This document shows, in pieces, positions 23,598 to 34,100 of a stretch of DNA of 64,000 nucleotides. Numbering within the stretch: position 1 is the stretch's first letter; every line of letters begins with the position of its first letter. The DNA comes from Bettongia penicillata ogilbyi (Eukaryota > Chordata > Mammalia > Diprotodontia > Potoroidae): contig JAJHZJ010000531.1 of assembly GCA_023548195.1 (NCBI GenBank), forward strand, positions 3,210,802 to 3,274,801. Reading direction: 5' to 3'. Both the position numbers and the translations under genes were made by a program. A model generated the notes under the pieces. It saw only the letters and a program-made list of their open reading frames with translations, was not told the origin of the DNA and ran no database searches.

Positions 23598-23880
23598 ACA
23601 AACATTTATTAATAACCATTTGTAAGACACTTGGGACAGCTAGGTGGCACAGTAGATAGAGCACTGACCCTGGAGTCAGGAGAGTCTGAATTCAAATCCA
23701 GCCACAGACAATTGCTAACTGCGTGACCCTGGGCAAGTCACTTAACCCTGATTGCCTCAAAAATAAAAAGTACAAACTAATGAGAGAGAGATACTATGTG
23801 AGATGTTGGATTCCACAGTAAAAATGAATCAGTTCTTGCCCTCCAGAGCTTGCATTCAACAAAGATGAGTATGTAATACC
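23598..23880 (-). mobile_element. L2 fragment split by a SINE
   Basis: Left part AACAAACATTTATTAATAAC (23598-23633) and right part TGCCCTCCAGAGCTTGCATT (about 23790-23880) are collinear antisense L2 around the SINE at 23634. Confidence 0.55.
23634..23772 (+). repeat. marsupial tRNA-headed SINE, 3'-truncated
   Basis: GGGACAGCTAGGTGGCACAG head, CTGGAGTCAGGAGAGTCTGA, GGGCAAGTCACTTAACCCTG, ending in an A-rich stretch. Confidence 0.85.
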
Positions 23881-23939
23881 TTTAGAATCTGATATTTTCT
23901 AGTTTTCTAGTTTTGCTAAAGCCATTATCTATTCAGTGG

Positions 23940-24008
23940 CATATATGTATGTATGTATGTGTGTGTGTGTATATATAGATATAGATATAGATATGGAGAG
24001 ATATATGT
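23940..24008. repeat. ATGT/GT/ATAG compound microsatellite
   Basis: TATGTATGTATG, GTGTGTGTGT, then ATAGATATAGATATAG units. Confidence 0.85.
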
Positions 24009-24074
24009 GGGCAAAAAATAAGTAACATCTTCCGATGTTTAATCCAGTTTCCAGTTTTGCTCCCCAAGTGAAAT

Positions 24075-24200
24075 ATTTAATACAATTTGACATTTATTAA
24101 GTACCTATTATGAGCAAAGCACTCTGGTATTCCTTGAAAATATGAAGAAGAAACATGATATGCTAAATCATCAAAGAGTTGAGAAACTAGTAGGTGAAAT
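24075..24200 (-). mobile_element. L2/MIR-related 3' fragment
   Basis: GACATTTATTAAGTACCTAT followed by GAGCAAAGCACTCTGGTATT. Confidence 0.5.
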
Positions 24201-24279
24201 GAAAGAAGTAATCAGGCAAATGTAATATCATAATATATGTACATTTAGGATTGAGGCATGAGCTTCCTCTTTTGAATTT

Positions 24280-24790
24280 CCCTGTCCCTCCTACCTATAT
24301 CTGATTACTCATGAATTCTCTCTTCCTTTCCCTTTATCTCTCAGTTAAGTCCTACTGGAAAACCAACCCATCCCCTTCCCTATTTGATGTTGCCCTTCCT
24401 CATTATAATAACCCTTGTTTTTACTTTTACCCCATTTTCTCTCATCGTTAATCACCCTCTGCACTCAAATATGCTCAGATCTCCTGCCACTGATTTGTCC
24501 AGTCTGCTCACTCTCATACCTGAATATACTGAATATGCTACCTTACCTTCCTTTCTCCTAACATTCTTCAATCTCTGGTCACCTGGTTTCTATTGTCATC
24601 ATTTTACAAAAACAAATTCCTATAGAAGTAATTGAAAGGGTTATCCTATCCAAATACAATGTCTTCTTCATATTAATCTTCTGTTGGCGTCAATATTTTT
24701 CTTTCTTTCTTCCATCCATTCATTCGATACTGACTTCCATTTTTCCATCAGTGATGTCACCATTCTCTATTCTATTGACCAGTTATCTAT
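24280..24790. other. pyrimidine-rich unassigned DNA
   Basis: C/T-rich sequence with frames of 74-83 codons but no recognisable domain. It may be antisense LINE sequence too decayed to name. Confidence 0.3.
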
Positions 24791-24794
24791 ATCC

Positions 24795-25345
24795 AAAACT
24801 ATAGAATTACAGACCTCAGAGGCCCATAATTCAATTTGTACCCAAACTAAAATTCCCTCCACAGCATTCCTACAAGTGGTTTTCTGGTCTTTACATAATG
24901 AACTGTAGTGAAGGGGAACTTAATATTTCCTGATGGCCCATTCCTTTCGTACATTACAAATAGTTATTTCCAAAGGTCAAGCCAAAATCTGCCTCCCTGA
25001 AACTTCAATTCATTACTCTTAGTTTGAGCCTCTAGCTGATATGTCTACTGTGTGACAATTCTTTAAATACTTAAAAACACTTCTGTGCCTTCTAAGTTTT
25101 CTCTTCTCTAAGCTAAACATCTTCAGTTCCCTCCACCAGTCCTCCTGTGGCAAAGTCTCTAGTCCCTTTACCATCCAGCTTCCTCTTTTCTTGATGCACT
25201 CCAGTTTGCCTCTATCCTTGTAAAAGTGTGGCACACAGAACACAATGCTCTAGATATGATCTGGTTAGGGTAGAGTATAGTGGTACTATCATTTCTCTTG
25301 CTTTGGACATTATTACTTTTTTGATGCACCCTAAGAGTCTATTTT
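24795..25345 (-). mobile_element. L3/CR1-type LINE fragment
   Basis: Antisense L3: CTAAGCTAAACATCTTCAGT, CTCCACCAGTCCTCCTGTGG, GATGCACTCCAGTTTGCCTC, CAGAACACAATGCTCTAGAT, GTGGTACTATCATTTCTCTT. The homologous 3' region also occurs at 11185 and 43020, all in the same orientation. Confidence 0.75.
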
Positions 25346-25354
25346 CAAAATAAA

Positions 25355-25465
25355 CTAAAGAAGGAAATGGCCAATGGCCAACCACTCCAGTATCTTTGCC
25401 AAGGAAACCCCAATGGGGTCATGAAGAGTTGGATGCAGCTGAAATGACTGAAGAACAACGGCAAA
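25355..25465 (+). repeat. 3' part of marsupial tRNA-headed SINE
   Basis: AAGGAAATGGCCAATGGCCA, CCACTCCAGTATCTTTGCCA and GGGGTCATGAAGAGTTGGAT. The head is missing. Confidence 0.75.
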
Positions 25466-25544
25466 ACCAACAACATTATGACTTTTTGGAGGCCGCCATC
25501 TTCTTGACTTTTATTTGTCCTGAAGTCTCCTAAAACCCCCAGAT

Positions 25545-25674
25545 ATTTTGCATATAGCTAACATTTATATACTGCTTGCTACAAGCCAGGAACTTTGTTA
25601 AGTTCTTTACAGTAATTATTTCATTGGATTCCCACAACAATTCTGGAAAGTAAGTGCTATTAAATCTTCATTTT

Positions 25675-25680
<6 letters not shown>
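25545..25680 (-). repeat. MIR SINE
   Basis: GCTAACATTTATATACTGCT, AACTTTGTTAAGTTCTTTAC, AAATCTTCATTTTACAAAT. The last word abuts the AT microsatellite. Confidence 0.65.

Positions 25681-25742
<62 letters not shown>
25679..25742. repeat. (AT)n microsatellite
   Basis: About 28 uninterrupted AT units, then ATGTATAT. Confidence 0.95.
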
Positions 25743-25744
<2 letters not shown>

Positions 25745-26290
25745 TCAATTCTTCCATTGATGGGGATGTTTCCAGCAGTGTTGATTTAAACCCATTTACT
25801 CACTGTCATCTTGTGTATTTCTTATCTATGTCCATCTGCATTTCCTTCACCTAACCTACTGGGGACCTTCCTTTGGATCTCTTGACATTACATGGGTGCT
25901 GGTGGAGTGTGCGGGCTCGTCACCTGCTGTGTCTTGCTTTCACTACAAGATTACCTCACTTTCTTTTCAATCATATTTCTTTTTGCTACTACATCTCTTC
26001 CTTTTCTCCTGCATGATCCTTCACTTGTAGAATGATGTTATCTACTCATTCCCCTCATGCATCTGTCCATTATGAGATCGGTGACATGCACCTTTAATTC
26101 TTCAGAGGCATTCAATTCTTCATAGCTATTTAGTATCATTGGAAGAATATTAGTGAAGACAGACTTTTCAGGGAGAATTTCAAAATCATTAAAAGCACCT
26201 GCACAATTTCCCAAAGGCAATTCAACAAATTTCTCTCCTGCTATTCAATTCTTGTCCTACTTCACCCTCCATTTGAAATACCCACCCAAA
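25745..26290. other. unassigned noncoding DNA
   Basis: No recognisable repeat or exon. Confidence 0.35.
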
Positions 26291-26362
26291 ATATACATAC
26301 ATACATACATACATAACATATATATATATATATAAATAAATAAATATATATATATATATACT
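26291..26362. repeat. ATAC/AT/AAAT compound microsatellite
   Basis: ATACATACATAC, then ATATAT, then AAATAAATAAAT, then a second AT run. Confidence 0.9.
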
Positions 26363-26534
26363 AATAGACTAGGTCTGTGGACTGCCTATTTGAATGCCTA
26401 TACAGAGGTTTAACAACAGGCATTCTTCATCGCCTTGTATTTTTTTCTTTTTATATAGATGGAGCTAAACTTTTTGAATGATTATAGGTCTCATTTTAGA
26501 AGTTTTACAACACTCTTGGAATTGATACAATCAA

Positions 26535-26660
26535 GGACAAGTCACTTAGTTTCCTAGGGCCTCAGTTTCTTGAGGATAATGATAAGTTCATTGTCTTATT
26601 TATGGAGTTGTTGTGGGGAAAACCCTGTACAAACCTTAAAGCACTATAATGCAAAGTAAT
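26535..26660 (+). repeat. MIR fragment
   Basis: AGGACAAGTCACTTAGTTTC, GGGCCTCAGTTTCTTGAGGA and a tail CCTTAAAGCACTATAATGC. Confidence 0.6.
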
Positions 26661-26689
26661 ATATGTTTTTTTTATTCAATTGTATCTTA

Positions 26690-27060
26690 TTAGATTTGAT
26701 CCATCACTTTTAGAGTGTTGAGATATTTTTAGATCTTGATTGTGTTATCCAGTGTGATAAACTTTCCAATAACATTTAATAAGACCATCATTTATGATTC
26801 CATTGGTCACCTCTTAAAATGCTGAACAGAGTAGGGCCTAGAAAAGATCCCTGGTTCACTTCATTGGAGAGCTATCTTGAGGTTGAGATTTATCTATTTT
26901 CATTCAGTTCTTAAGATAATTTCCAAATCCACCTATATATAATCTTACCTGACCCCTACATCTCTATCTTATTCATGAGAACACTATGGTAAACTTTGTT
27001 AAATGCCTTGTTGAAATCCATCTTTGATTATTTTTCCCTTGCCCCCCTACCATATTCAAT
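26690..27060 (-). pseudogene. L3/CR1 reverse transcriptase fragment
   Basis: The minus strand translates near 27025-26990 as MDFNKAFNKV, matching the LDLSKAFDTV-type motif A of CR1-clade reverse transcriptases. Near 26880-26818, in the same order, it gives VNQGSFLGPTLFSIL, matching the GVPQGSVLGPLLF motif B. Motif A normally holds the first catalytic aspartate, kept here as the D of DFNKAF. The Y-x-D-D region is not covered or is lost. Stops and frame changes lie between the two motifs, so it is a dead fragment. Orientation agrees with the other L3 pieces in the window. Confidence 0.75.
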
Positions 27061-27084
27061 TAAATAGCAAGTCCCATTGATTCT

Positions 27085-27225
27085 TCATAATGTCTCTTAT
27101 ATTAGTTCTTTTTTTCTATTCCTGTTGTCACCACCCCAACCTAGGCTTTTATCATTCTGCACTTGTACCTTTGCAATAGGCTCCCTAAATGTCTCTCTGC
27201 CTTTAGAATTTCTCGCCTCCAGAGG
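27085..27225 (+). mobile_element. L2 fragment
   Basis: TATTCCTGTTGTCACCACCC and TTGCAATAGGCTCCCTAAAT resemble the L2 coding region. Confidence 0.55.
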
Positions 27226-27574
27226 TGAGAATACAAAGTAAATACAAAGAGATTTGAGGAAGTGGAGTAGGGAGGGTACAAAGAACTGGAGGATCAGGAA
27301 CATCCTCATGTAGGAGGTAGACCTGAACCGTTCACTTCATGTATGGGAAGCAACCTGTGCACCACTATCAAGGAAGGAGATGCATGGGAAACAAGTTTAT
27401 CAGGAACATAAAGTTCATGAAGAGTCATTTGTAATAAGCCTACAAAGGTAGACGACACAAATCCTACAGAGGTTCTCCCAATTTAACTCCCTAGAACCAT
27501 AATTTGAGTACTATGCAGATGAACTGCAGATCTATGTATCATCCCTATCATGGGGAATATGAACACTAGTCCTG
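27226..27574. other. unassigned segment between L2 pieces
   Basis: GAACATCCTCATGTAGGAGG around 27297-27316 resembles antisense L2. The rest is unassigned. Confidence 0.3.
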
Positions 27575-28379
27575 TAACTCTAAATGCCATTTGGATACCT
27601 ACAATGGATATCCCATTGGTATCTCAGACTTAATATGGCTAAAACACTATCTTCATCTCAAGCTATTTTTCAAGTCTCATTACTTCTATCGTACATTTTG
27701 TGATCTAGTCAAACTGGCTTCTCTGTTTCTCTCCCGTGCCTCCTCATCTTCCGTTTCTGTGCCTTTGTACTGGTCATCTCACATGGCTGGAATATGCTCG
27801 GTCCTCATCTCTGGCTCATAGAGTTTCTCTAAGAAATAGTTTAAGACCCATCTTCTGAATCACAAAGCTTTTCCTGTTCTCTCCAACTGGTAATGATGTC
27901 CCTCCCAAAATGCCTTGCAAGTAACCACTTTGTATGTATTTATTTTTATTCACTTTATATTTATGCTATACACACACACACATACACACATGTGTGTGTA
28001 AACTTCTTGTCTCCCCCATGATTATTTCATTTTTTTGTACTTACACAAACACCTAGCAAAATAACTGGGCATAGTAGGCATTTAATAAATATTGTTGATT
28101 GATCCCCAAGCCCATCTTTCTTCCTAACTTCCTTCTGTCTGTAGAGAGCCTCACAGTTCTTCTAGTCTTCAAGGCTAAAACTCTTCACTCTTCTTCACTT
28201 CCTGTTTTCAGTGATTTGACAAGCTTTCAGAATTCTATCTTCATTTCGTCTAGCATCTGTCTTTTTCTTTTCATGTACATTCTAGCACTGACCCTCATAG
28301 CTTCTGGTTTGAACACTTAGAGTAGTCTCTTGATTGAGTTCCTTGTCTCTAATCTTCCAATCTACATTCCACAAGATGC
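27575..28379 (+). mobile_element. L2 fragments
   Basis: 27575-28098 runs to a typical L2 3' end (GGGCATAGTAGGCATTTAAT, then AAATATTGTTGATTGATC) and includes a (CA)n run near 27970-27998. A second L2 piece follows (28100-28379) and is interrupted by the SINE at 28390. Confidence 0.7.
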
Positions 28380-28389
28380 CAAATTAGTA

Positions 28390-28679
28390 GGGCAGCTAGG
28401 TGGTGCGGTGGATAAAGCACTACTGTAGGAGTCAGGAAGACCTGAGTTCAAATATCACCTCAGACGTTTGACACTCACCAGCTGTGTGATCTTGGGCAAG
28501 TCACTTAACCCCAGTTGCCTCATCCTGGGTCATCTCCAGTCATCCTGTTGAATTCAGATGGTTCTGGAGGAGAAGTGGGGCACAGCCCTCCCTCACTCAA
28601 AACAAAGTCAAGTGCAAGTTATGTCATCATTTCTCTGATGGCACGGTCTTCTTCGGCAATGAAGGATGAACACACACAC
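28390..28679 (+). repeat. SINE with MON1-like double tail, full length
   Basis: GGGCAGCTAGGTGGTGCGGT head, GGGCAAGTCACTTAACCCCA, then the second tail CTCCAGTCATCCTGTTGAAT, GCACAGCCCTCCCTCACTCA, AACAAAGTCAAGTGCAAGTT, ending CACACACACC. Flanked by an imperfect direct repeat: CAAATTAGTA (28380-28389) and CAAGTTAATA (28680-28689). It lies inside L2. Confidence 0.9.
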
Positions 28680-28689
28680 CAAGTTAATA

Positions 28690-29110
28690 TTCCAAAAGCA
28701 TAGGTTTGATTATGTTGATATCCTGTTCAAGAAGTTTCAGGGGCTCTTTGTTGACTTGGGGAAAAAAAAGGAAACTTCTCTGTTTAGCATTAAAACACTT
28801 TCCAATCTCATTTCAATCTGCCTTTCTAGACATCACAAATGATCTTCCTCGTGTACTTTGTGTTTCTACATATCTCGCTCCCTCCATAATGTTAACACAG
28901 GCTGTTGCCCATACGTGAAATGAACTCTCTTCTTGGAATTTCTAGCTTCCTCCAAGGTTCAGTTTACCTTTCCCCTCCTACATGAGGGTCCTTCAGTACT
29001 TAAAACCCTTTCTTCTCCACCTCCCCAAATTTCTTTATATCTACTTTAAATGTTTTATAAGGACTTATCTGCATGCATGCTATCTCTCCTGAAAGAAAGT
29101 TTCTTAAAAG
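28690..29110 (+). mobile_element. L2 fragment, continuation after the SINE
   Basis: Resumes collinearly: AAAAGCATAGGTTTGATTAT, CAAGAAGTTTCAGGGGCTCT, TTCTAGCTTCCTCCAAGGTT. Confidence 0.65.
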
Positions 29111-29219
29111 TGAGGGACAGGTTTTTGTTTTTATTTTTAGCATTGTCAAGGCCTTTTCTACTACCTCAATCAACAAGTATTTATTAAGGCTATTAATATA
29201 TATTTATGCAATGAATAAA

Positions 29220-29715
29220 TGATTGCAAACACTCTGCTCAGATCTCTCAGTGGCTACTCATAGTTTATAGCACTAAAATTCATTCCTCAGACTGAAATTA
29301 AAAGCTCAGCAGTTTGTCTATTATTTCTATTTCCAATTTCATTTTTCATCACTTACTAACCCTTCACTTTAACCAGACAAGTTTAATCACTGATGGGCCT
29401 CTAAACTTTAGCTCATATCATTTTGTCCATTGGGAATATTTCCCTTTTGTTTAAATTTTATTCCTCCTTCAACATCTAGGTTCATGTCCTATTTCCTCCA
29501 TGAAGCCTTACTTATGCATAATGATGTCTTCCTTCTCTAAACTATGACATTTATTGTATATTCCAATCATTTGGAATTTTAAGTCAGTATTTATTTTTTG
29601 TGTGCATCTTTTCTCCCCCGAAAGGTTGCAATCTATTTCTGGAGACAGAGAATGTATCTGTTATCTCCCTAACTTGATGCCTTATACATAATATTCATTC
29701 TGCAAGTATTGTATT
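29220..29715 (+). mobile_element. L2 fragment
   Basis: TCTCTCAGTGGCTACTCATA, CAACATCTAGGTTCATGTCC, TTCCTCCATGAAGCCTTACT, then GGTTGCAATCTATTTCTGGA towards the 3' end. Confidence 0.65.
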
Positions 29716-30150
29716 GCCCTTTCTCTGTGGACATCCTTTCCAGTTTGGGATTTTAAGGCATATTTTTTTCATTCTCTTATTTTTTTGAATTGTTTTTTCA
29801 GAGTTAACTTCCCTACCTTCCCTTTTTGCTTCAGTATGTGTCCTCTAAAGCCTTATCTTGAGCCCTCCACACCCAGTCCCTTTAAAAATTCATCTAGTTT
29901 CAAGTTTTAATCACAATATTGCGATGCTAGAGACTTTCAGGAGCTTTACTGAGATCAAATCTAAATGCCTTTCAACCTTAAATATCACTGAGGTAAACAA
30001 TGTAGTTGGTTCCATTGCCCCGACTTGGCAAGGTGGTCCTATCTATATTCAGAAAATAATCATCAAATTTCGCTCAAGAAGAACTCTTTGAAATTTCAAA
30101 AGTTCGGTGACTATGGACATCATGGAAACGATCAGGAGTCTGCTTAACTT
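29716..30150. other. unassigned noncoding DNA
   Basis: No family recognised. Confidence 0.35.
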
Positions 30151-30154
30151 ACTC

Positions 30155-30300
30155 TAGATGTGGCTTGTCCCTCATTTTTGAAAGGACCAATGACAGCATA
30201 GGGTGATACCTTGATTTGTGAGTGAATTGGATCTCAGTGAGGCAGACAACATCCAATACACACTTGTCCTAGATAATGAAGGGGGAAATGAAGAGGGGAC
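30155..30300 (-). repeat. MON1-like SINE tail fragment
   Basis: TTTGAAAGGACCAATGACAG, GGGTGATACCTTGATTTGTG and GAATTGGATCTCAGTGAGGC, an antisense tail related to the SINE at 59920. Confidence 0.5.
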
Positions 30301-30765
30301 CAGGATAAATATGGTTCTGAAGAGAAAGGTTCCTCCTTAGACTCAATGCAAAGATCAACACATAGTAGATAAAGGATGTTAACAGAAAGAGACAAACTTC
30401 ACTTCTGATTCACCACCTGAAAGGGATAACCCATCTATCTGTGACAAGTTTGGGTGCATGAGTACAATAGCTTTCTAAGAAGAATGTCTTTCCAGTTTTA
30501 TCACTGAAATTACTCTAAAATGAAATGTTTAGTACAAAATTCAAAATCCAACAAAGGGACAAACAAGATATTGCAAAAGTTTACAAAATCTTCAAGGGAA
30601 TAGATGGACATAGAGTTGTTCACCAAATTGCAACCATCACACTAAATACAAACCATTGATACTTGATCAAGGTAAGCATAAGACACTTGCACTTTCACTT
30701 GCAAATAGTAAGCACATGGCATGTGTAACGATTATTAACTTGAATTTTGTATATAATTAGCTTAC
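30301..30765. other. unassigned noncoding DNA
   Basis: No family recognised. Confidence 0.3.
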
Positions 30766-30769
30766 ATTT

Positions 30770-31005
30770 GTATGTTATTAGCTTACTTTCTGTATATAAA
30801 GTACTCTAAAGGACTTTATGTGCATTATCTCATTTGATCCTCAACAACCTTGTGAAGCAGCAGATATAAATAACATTATGCCCATTTCTTAGATGGGAAA
30901 ACTGTGCTCCAGAGAGTTAAGAGTCTTGCCCAAGGTAGGTCACATAACTCTCAATTGATGGAGTCAGAATGTGAAGCCAAGTCTTCTAAGTTATGTCCAG
31001 AATTC
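30770..31005 (-). repeat. MIR SINE
   Basis: GGACTTTATGTGCATTATCT, CATTTGATCCTCAACAACCT, CAGAGAGTTAAGAGTCTTGC. Confidence 0.7.
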
Positions 31006-31104
31006 TCATCATTTTCCAATATTGTCCTTCTACTTATAAACTGGGACAAGCTGAAAACATAGTTATCAAAATTGTTTAGCTAGAGTGATGGTTTACATAA
31101 CCAT

Positions 31105-31335
31105 TATATGTGGTGAGTCAGTGGGGTTTAATGGTTAGAGAATAGGGTTCAGTGTCAGGAAGACCTGGTTTCAAATTCTGCCTCTAATGTATACTGGCTG
31201 TGACACTGGGCAAGTCTCTTAAGCTTTTGGTGCCTCAGGCAGCTAAGACTATAAATTGTTGAGCATGTTCTGAGCTGTATTCATAGAGGGAATTTCCAGG
31301 GGTTCCCTAAGTGTATATCATCACAGGTGCAGTTA
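31105..31335 (+). repeat. MAR1-like SINE
   Basis: GTCAGGAAGACCTGGTTTCA, TGTGACACTGGGCAAGTCTC, AGCTAAGACTATAAATTGTT, GGAATTTCCAGGGGTTCCCT, ending CATCACAGG. Confidence 0.65.
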
Positions 31336-31399
31336 AAACAAAGGGAAGGGGTGCTAATATAAAATAGGATATTTAGAGATATAAGCTTAACTTTTGAGG

Positions 31400-31745
31400 T
31401 TTATGTGAAGGTTGGCGAGTGAGATGTCACACATTCTCGTAGCATGTCCCTTGTTACCTGTGTTGGAGACAGGATTTTGGGCTGGACGGCCCAGAGATGT
31501 GGTCCAGTGTGGTATTACATTCTAAACTGGTCTTATAGCACAACTGGACCAATTCCAAATTACAGTAAAGTTGAATTCTGTGATATTGGCCCCATTACCC
31601 TACTTCTAACCCTTTCCAGAGAGAGAGCATATTGGGTTTGAAGAGTCGTTTTCCTGAGGGAGGCCCACTGATGTGAACCAATAAAGCTCTCCATTATCAT
31701 TCATGCCTCAGTGACTTCATTATGTACCCAGGCCCAGTCCTTTTC
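31400..31745 (+). mobile_element. possible LTR fragment
   Basis: Has a plausible polyadenylation segment, CCAATAAAGCTCTCCATTAT at about 31679-31698. No second copy in the window and no target-site repeat found, so this is a weak call. Confidence 0.25.
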
Positions 31746-31759
31746 AGGCTAAAAGAGCA

Positions 31760-32400
31760 TTCCTGATCCATGCTGCATGCCATCTATAACGCAGCCCTGC
31801 TGAAATACCCACACAGTGAACATCTGTCTTCTGTAGCATTTTTTTAAAGGCGAGAGCAAGGGGAAAAAAAGAAAAAGAAAAAAGATCCAGGAGATAAACG
31901 GCACATGTGGGTGACAAAAAACTATGACATAGTCAAATTTTATTAATGGCTCACCCATATGCATTCAAGGGATAATTAACTATTCACAGGTGAAATTAGC
32001 TGATAGGAGTGGCTGTCTTGAGCAAATCGAATGAGCTCCGATTATATCAACAGTTTTCAACCAGTGTCCCATGGTTATCAAACTATCAAATAAATTTGTC
32101 CACTCTCTTCCTTTGGGGGGGAAAAAACTTTAATTATCCGGCCACGGCATATGGCAGGTCATTAATAAAACCTAGTTATCTGGCCGTGGGTTTGGGAGTT
32201 TTACTGTTATCAATCTTTTATCTAAATAAACATTTGGAAAATGTCCTTAAAATTATTATAGATACTTTGCCCCTATCCTGCAGTAGAGATTTAAAAATGA
32301 AACTTGGCTGGATTTCACTATACACTATGTGGCATCACCTCAACCCTCCCACCGCCTTCTGTCCTCTTCCTCAACTGTAATGGAATTATAGAGTTGGGCT
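31760..32400. promoter_or_regulatory. candidate conserved noncoding element
   Basis: A repeat-free 640-bp stretch dense in homeodomain-like TAAT words (TTTATTAATGGCTC, GGATAATTAACTA, CTTTAATTATCC, CATTAATAAAA). Two 14-bp related words, TTATCCGGCCACGG (32134-32147) and TTATCTGGCCGTGG (32176-32189), lie 42 bp apart, start to start. A 123-codon plus-strand frame (32009-32380) crosses it but has no recognisable domain. The call rests on texture; conservation itself was not tested. Confidence 0.35.
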
Positions 32401-32958
32401 GTGCTTGCATTGATGGATCTAACCAACCTGCAAATGCAGATAAGGGGAAAATCACTTGATGGGTTCGTTTTCCTTAATGTATATTTACTCAGCCTTTATG
32501 TTATGTATGCATTCTTTATTTTCATGCCACATATATCAATGACAAATGTAAGAATTGAAAAGCTAGTAATAACATTTTTAAAAAGCCTTTTTTTTTTGCT
32601 TCCAAGGAGCAATGCCCAGAGACAGCATCTTTTCATTAAAATAAAGAATACTAAAAAATGCTAATTTCTTACCCCCTTTACCCATAAAGTAATGGTTATC
32701 CTAGAAAGACCTTCATGTCTAGCTTAGTTTACATTAGTTGATGTGCAGAGGATATGGGATATGTCCAACATTGGTGAGTTACTTCCCTAGATGTACTTAT
32801 GTATATCTCTAAGCTAAGGAAAGTAATATTTAAAATACAGCACTCAATGATATTTCATTTCTATTCACATGCACAAATTAAAACATTCTGTTTCTATTTT
32901 GTAAAACCTGTAAACAAAGAAAAAGCAGGTGAATAAGAATGAGCTCTTTTCAACCCAA
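32401..32958. other. unassigned noncoding DNA
   Basis: No repeat recognised. It may extend the preceding repeat-poor block. Confidence 0.3.
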
Positions 32959-32959
32959 T

Positions 32960-33300
32960 GGAATAAGATCATACAATGTTTGAGCATGAAGAATCTTAGA
33001 GATCTTTCTAGGGGTTCTTAGCCTTTTTTGTGCCATGGACCCCTTGGGCAGTCTGGGGAAATCTTATGAGGATAATATTTTAAGATATATAACATAAAAT
33101 ACATAATATTGCAAAGGAAGTCAATTATATTAAAATACATTGGTCAACCTAAAAAAATTACATATTCCAGGTTAAGAATCCCTGATCTAATCCAAACCAT
33201 CCATTTTATACATGGAGGAAACTGAGCCCCAAGGAAGTAAAGTAACTTGCCCAAAGACTCACAGGTAGGAAATTATAGAAAACTATCTCGAACCAGATCT
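32960..33300 (-). repeat. MIR3 SINE split by a DNA transposon
   Basis: Left part GAGCATGAAGAATCTTAGAG (32960-33009) and right part GATCTAATCCAAACCATCCA, GGAGGAAACTGAGCCCCAAG, TAACTTGCCCAAAGACTCAC (33184-33300) join into one antisense MIR3. Confidence 0.65.
33010..33183. mobile_element. non-autonomous hAT-like DNA transposon
   Basis: 174 bp with imperfect terminal inverted repeats: AGGGGTTCTTAGCC at the left and GGTTAAGAATCCCT at the right (12 of 14 positions complementary). Both flanks begin GATCT (33001-33008 and 33184-33191, 5 of 8 matching), consistent with a decayed 8-bp hAT target duplication inside the MIR3. No transposase is encoded. Confidence 0.7.
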
Positions 33301-33425
33301 TTTTTTTCCACATCCAGAATACTTTCCTCTACCCTGAGTAGCAGAAAGATAATTTTCTTCTGGTCACTAGCACAAGTTATTGAACGGTTGACAAAGAATA
33401 TCAGAATGTCAGATTTGAGCCTTCA

Positions 33426-33426
<1 letters not shown>

Positions 33427-33485
<59 letters not shown>

Positions 33486-33525
33486 TCTGTCTCTCTCTCT
33501 CTGTCTCTCTCTCTCTCTCTCTCTC
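33427..33525. repeat. (TC)n microsatellite with GT interruptions
   Basis: About 99 bp of CT/TC units with three TGTC interruptions. Confidence 0.95.
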
Positions 33526-33618
33526 GACTTGTTACACTTTCAGTTTGTGTTTCTGTTATTAAATTGGTCAAGGCAAAAAAAAATCTATCCACATATGCAT
33601 ACATATACATATATATAC

Positions 33619-33656
<38 letters not shown>
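33619..33656. repeat. (GA)n microsatellite
   Basis: 38 bp of GA units with one AAAG interruption, complementary to the TC tract about 93 bp upstream. Confidence 0.95.
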
Positions 33657-33659
33657 TTT

Positions 33660-33865
33660 GGTTGTTGGGTGGTATAGTTACAAGTACACTGAATTTGGAG
33701 TCAGAGGATTTGGACTCAGTTCTAAGCTCTATCTACCTATGACCCAAGTGTAAGTGTTCCTTGGGCAAATCACTTAACCTTTTGGGGCCTCACTTTTCTC
33801 ATTTATCAAAGTGGAATAGTCTGTGATCAAAATAATCTCTATAATTGCATCTAGTCCCAAGATCC
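33660..33865 (+). repeat. MIR3 SINE
   Basis: CTGAATTTGGAGTCAGAGGA, GGGCAAATCACTTAACCTTT, then a tail TAATTGCATCTAGTCCCAAG. Confidence 0.65.
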
Positions 33866-33974
33866 TTGCTTAATCAACCACTGAAAACTCATAGGCATGC
33901 TGAGGTTATGAACTCATATGTTTTTATAAAATTGTTGGAACACAACTGCATTCAGCTGTTCAAATGTAATTGAG

Positions 33975-34100
33975 CAGAAATAAACATTAGGCAGGTTATT
34001 TTATTTCTCTGGCCTCAGTTTGTTCACCTGTAAATTACAGAGGTTGGATTACAGGATCTCTACAATCCTTTCCAGGACAGTCTGTGACCCAATAACTGCA
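33975..34100 (+). repeat. MIR3 fragment
   Basis: TCTCTGGCCTCAGTTTGTTC, AGAGGTTGGATTACAGGATC, TCCTTTCCAGGACAGTCTGT. Confidence 0.6.

Noticed and set aside
23634..23772. tRNA-like sequences at SINE heads (also at 28390, 44361, and others)
   Set aside because: These are SINE heads derived from tRNA. Each continues into SINE body sequence and does not fold as a complete mature tRNA, so none is called a tRNA gene.
32009..32380. 123-codon plus-strand frame
   Set aside because: Falls across the candidate noncoding element; its composition is ordinary and no exon boundaries or domain are visible.
33247..33753. 168-codon plus-strand frame
   Set aside because: Most of it is translated TC and GA microsatellite (runs of Ser-Leu and Arg-Glu).
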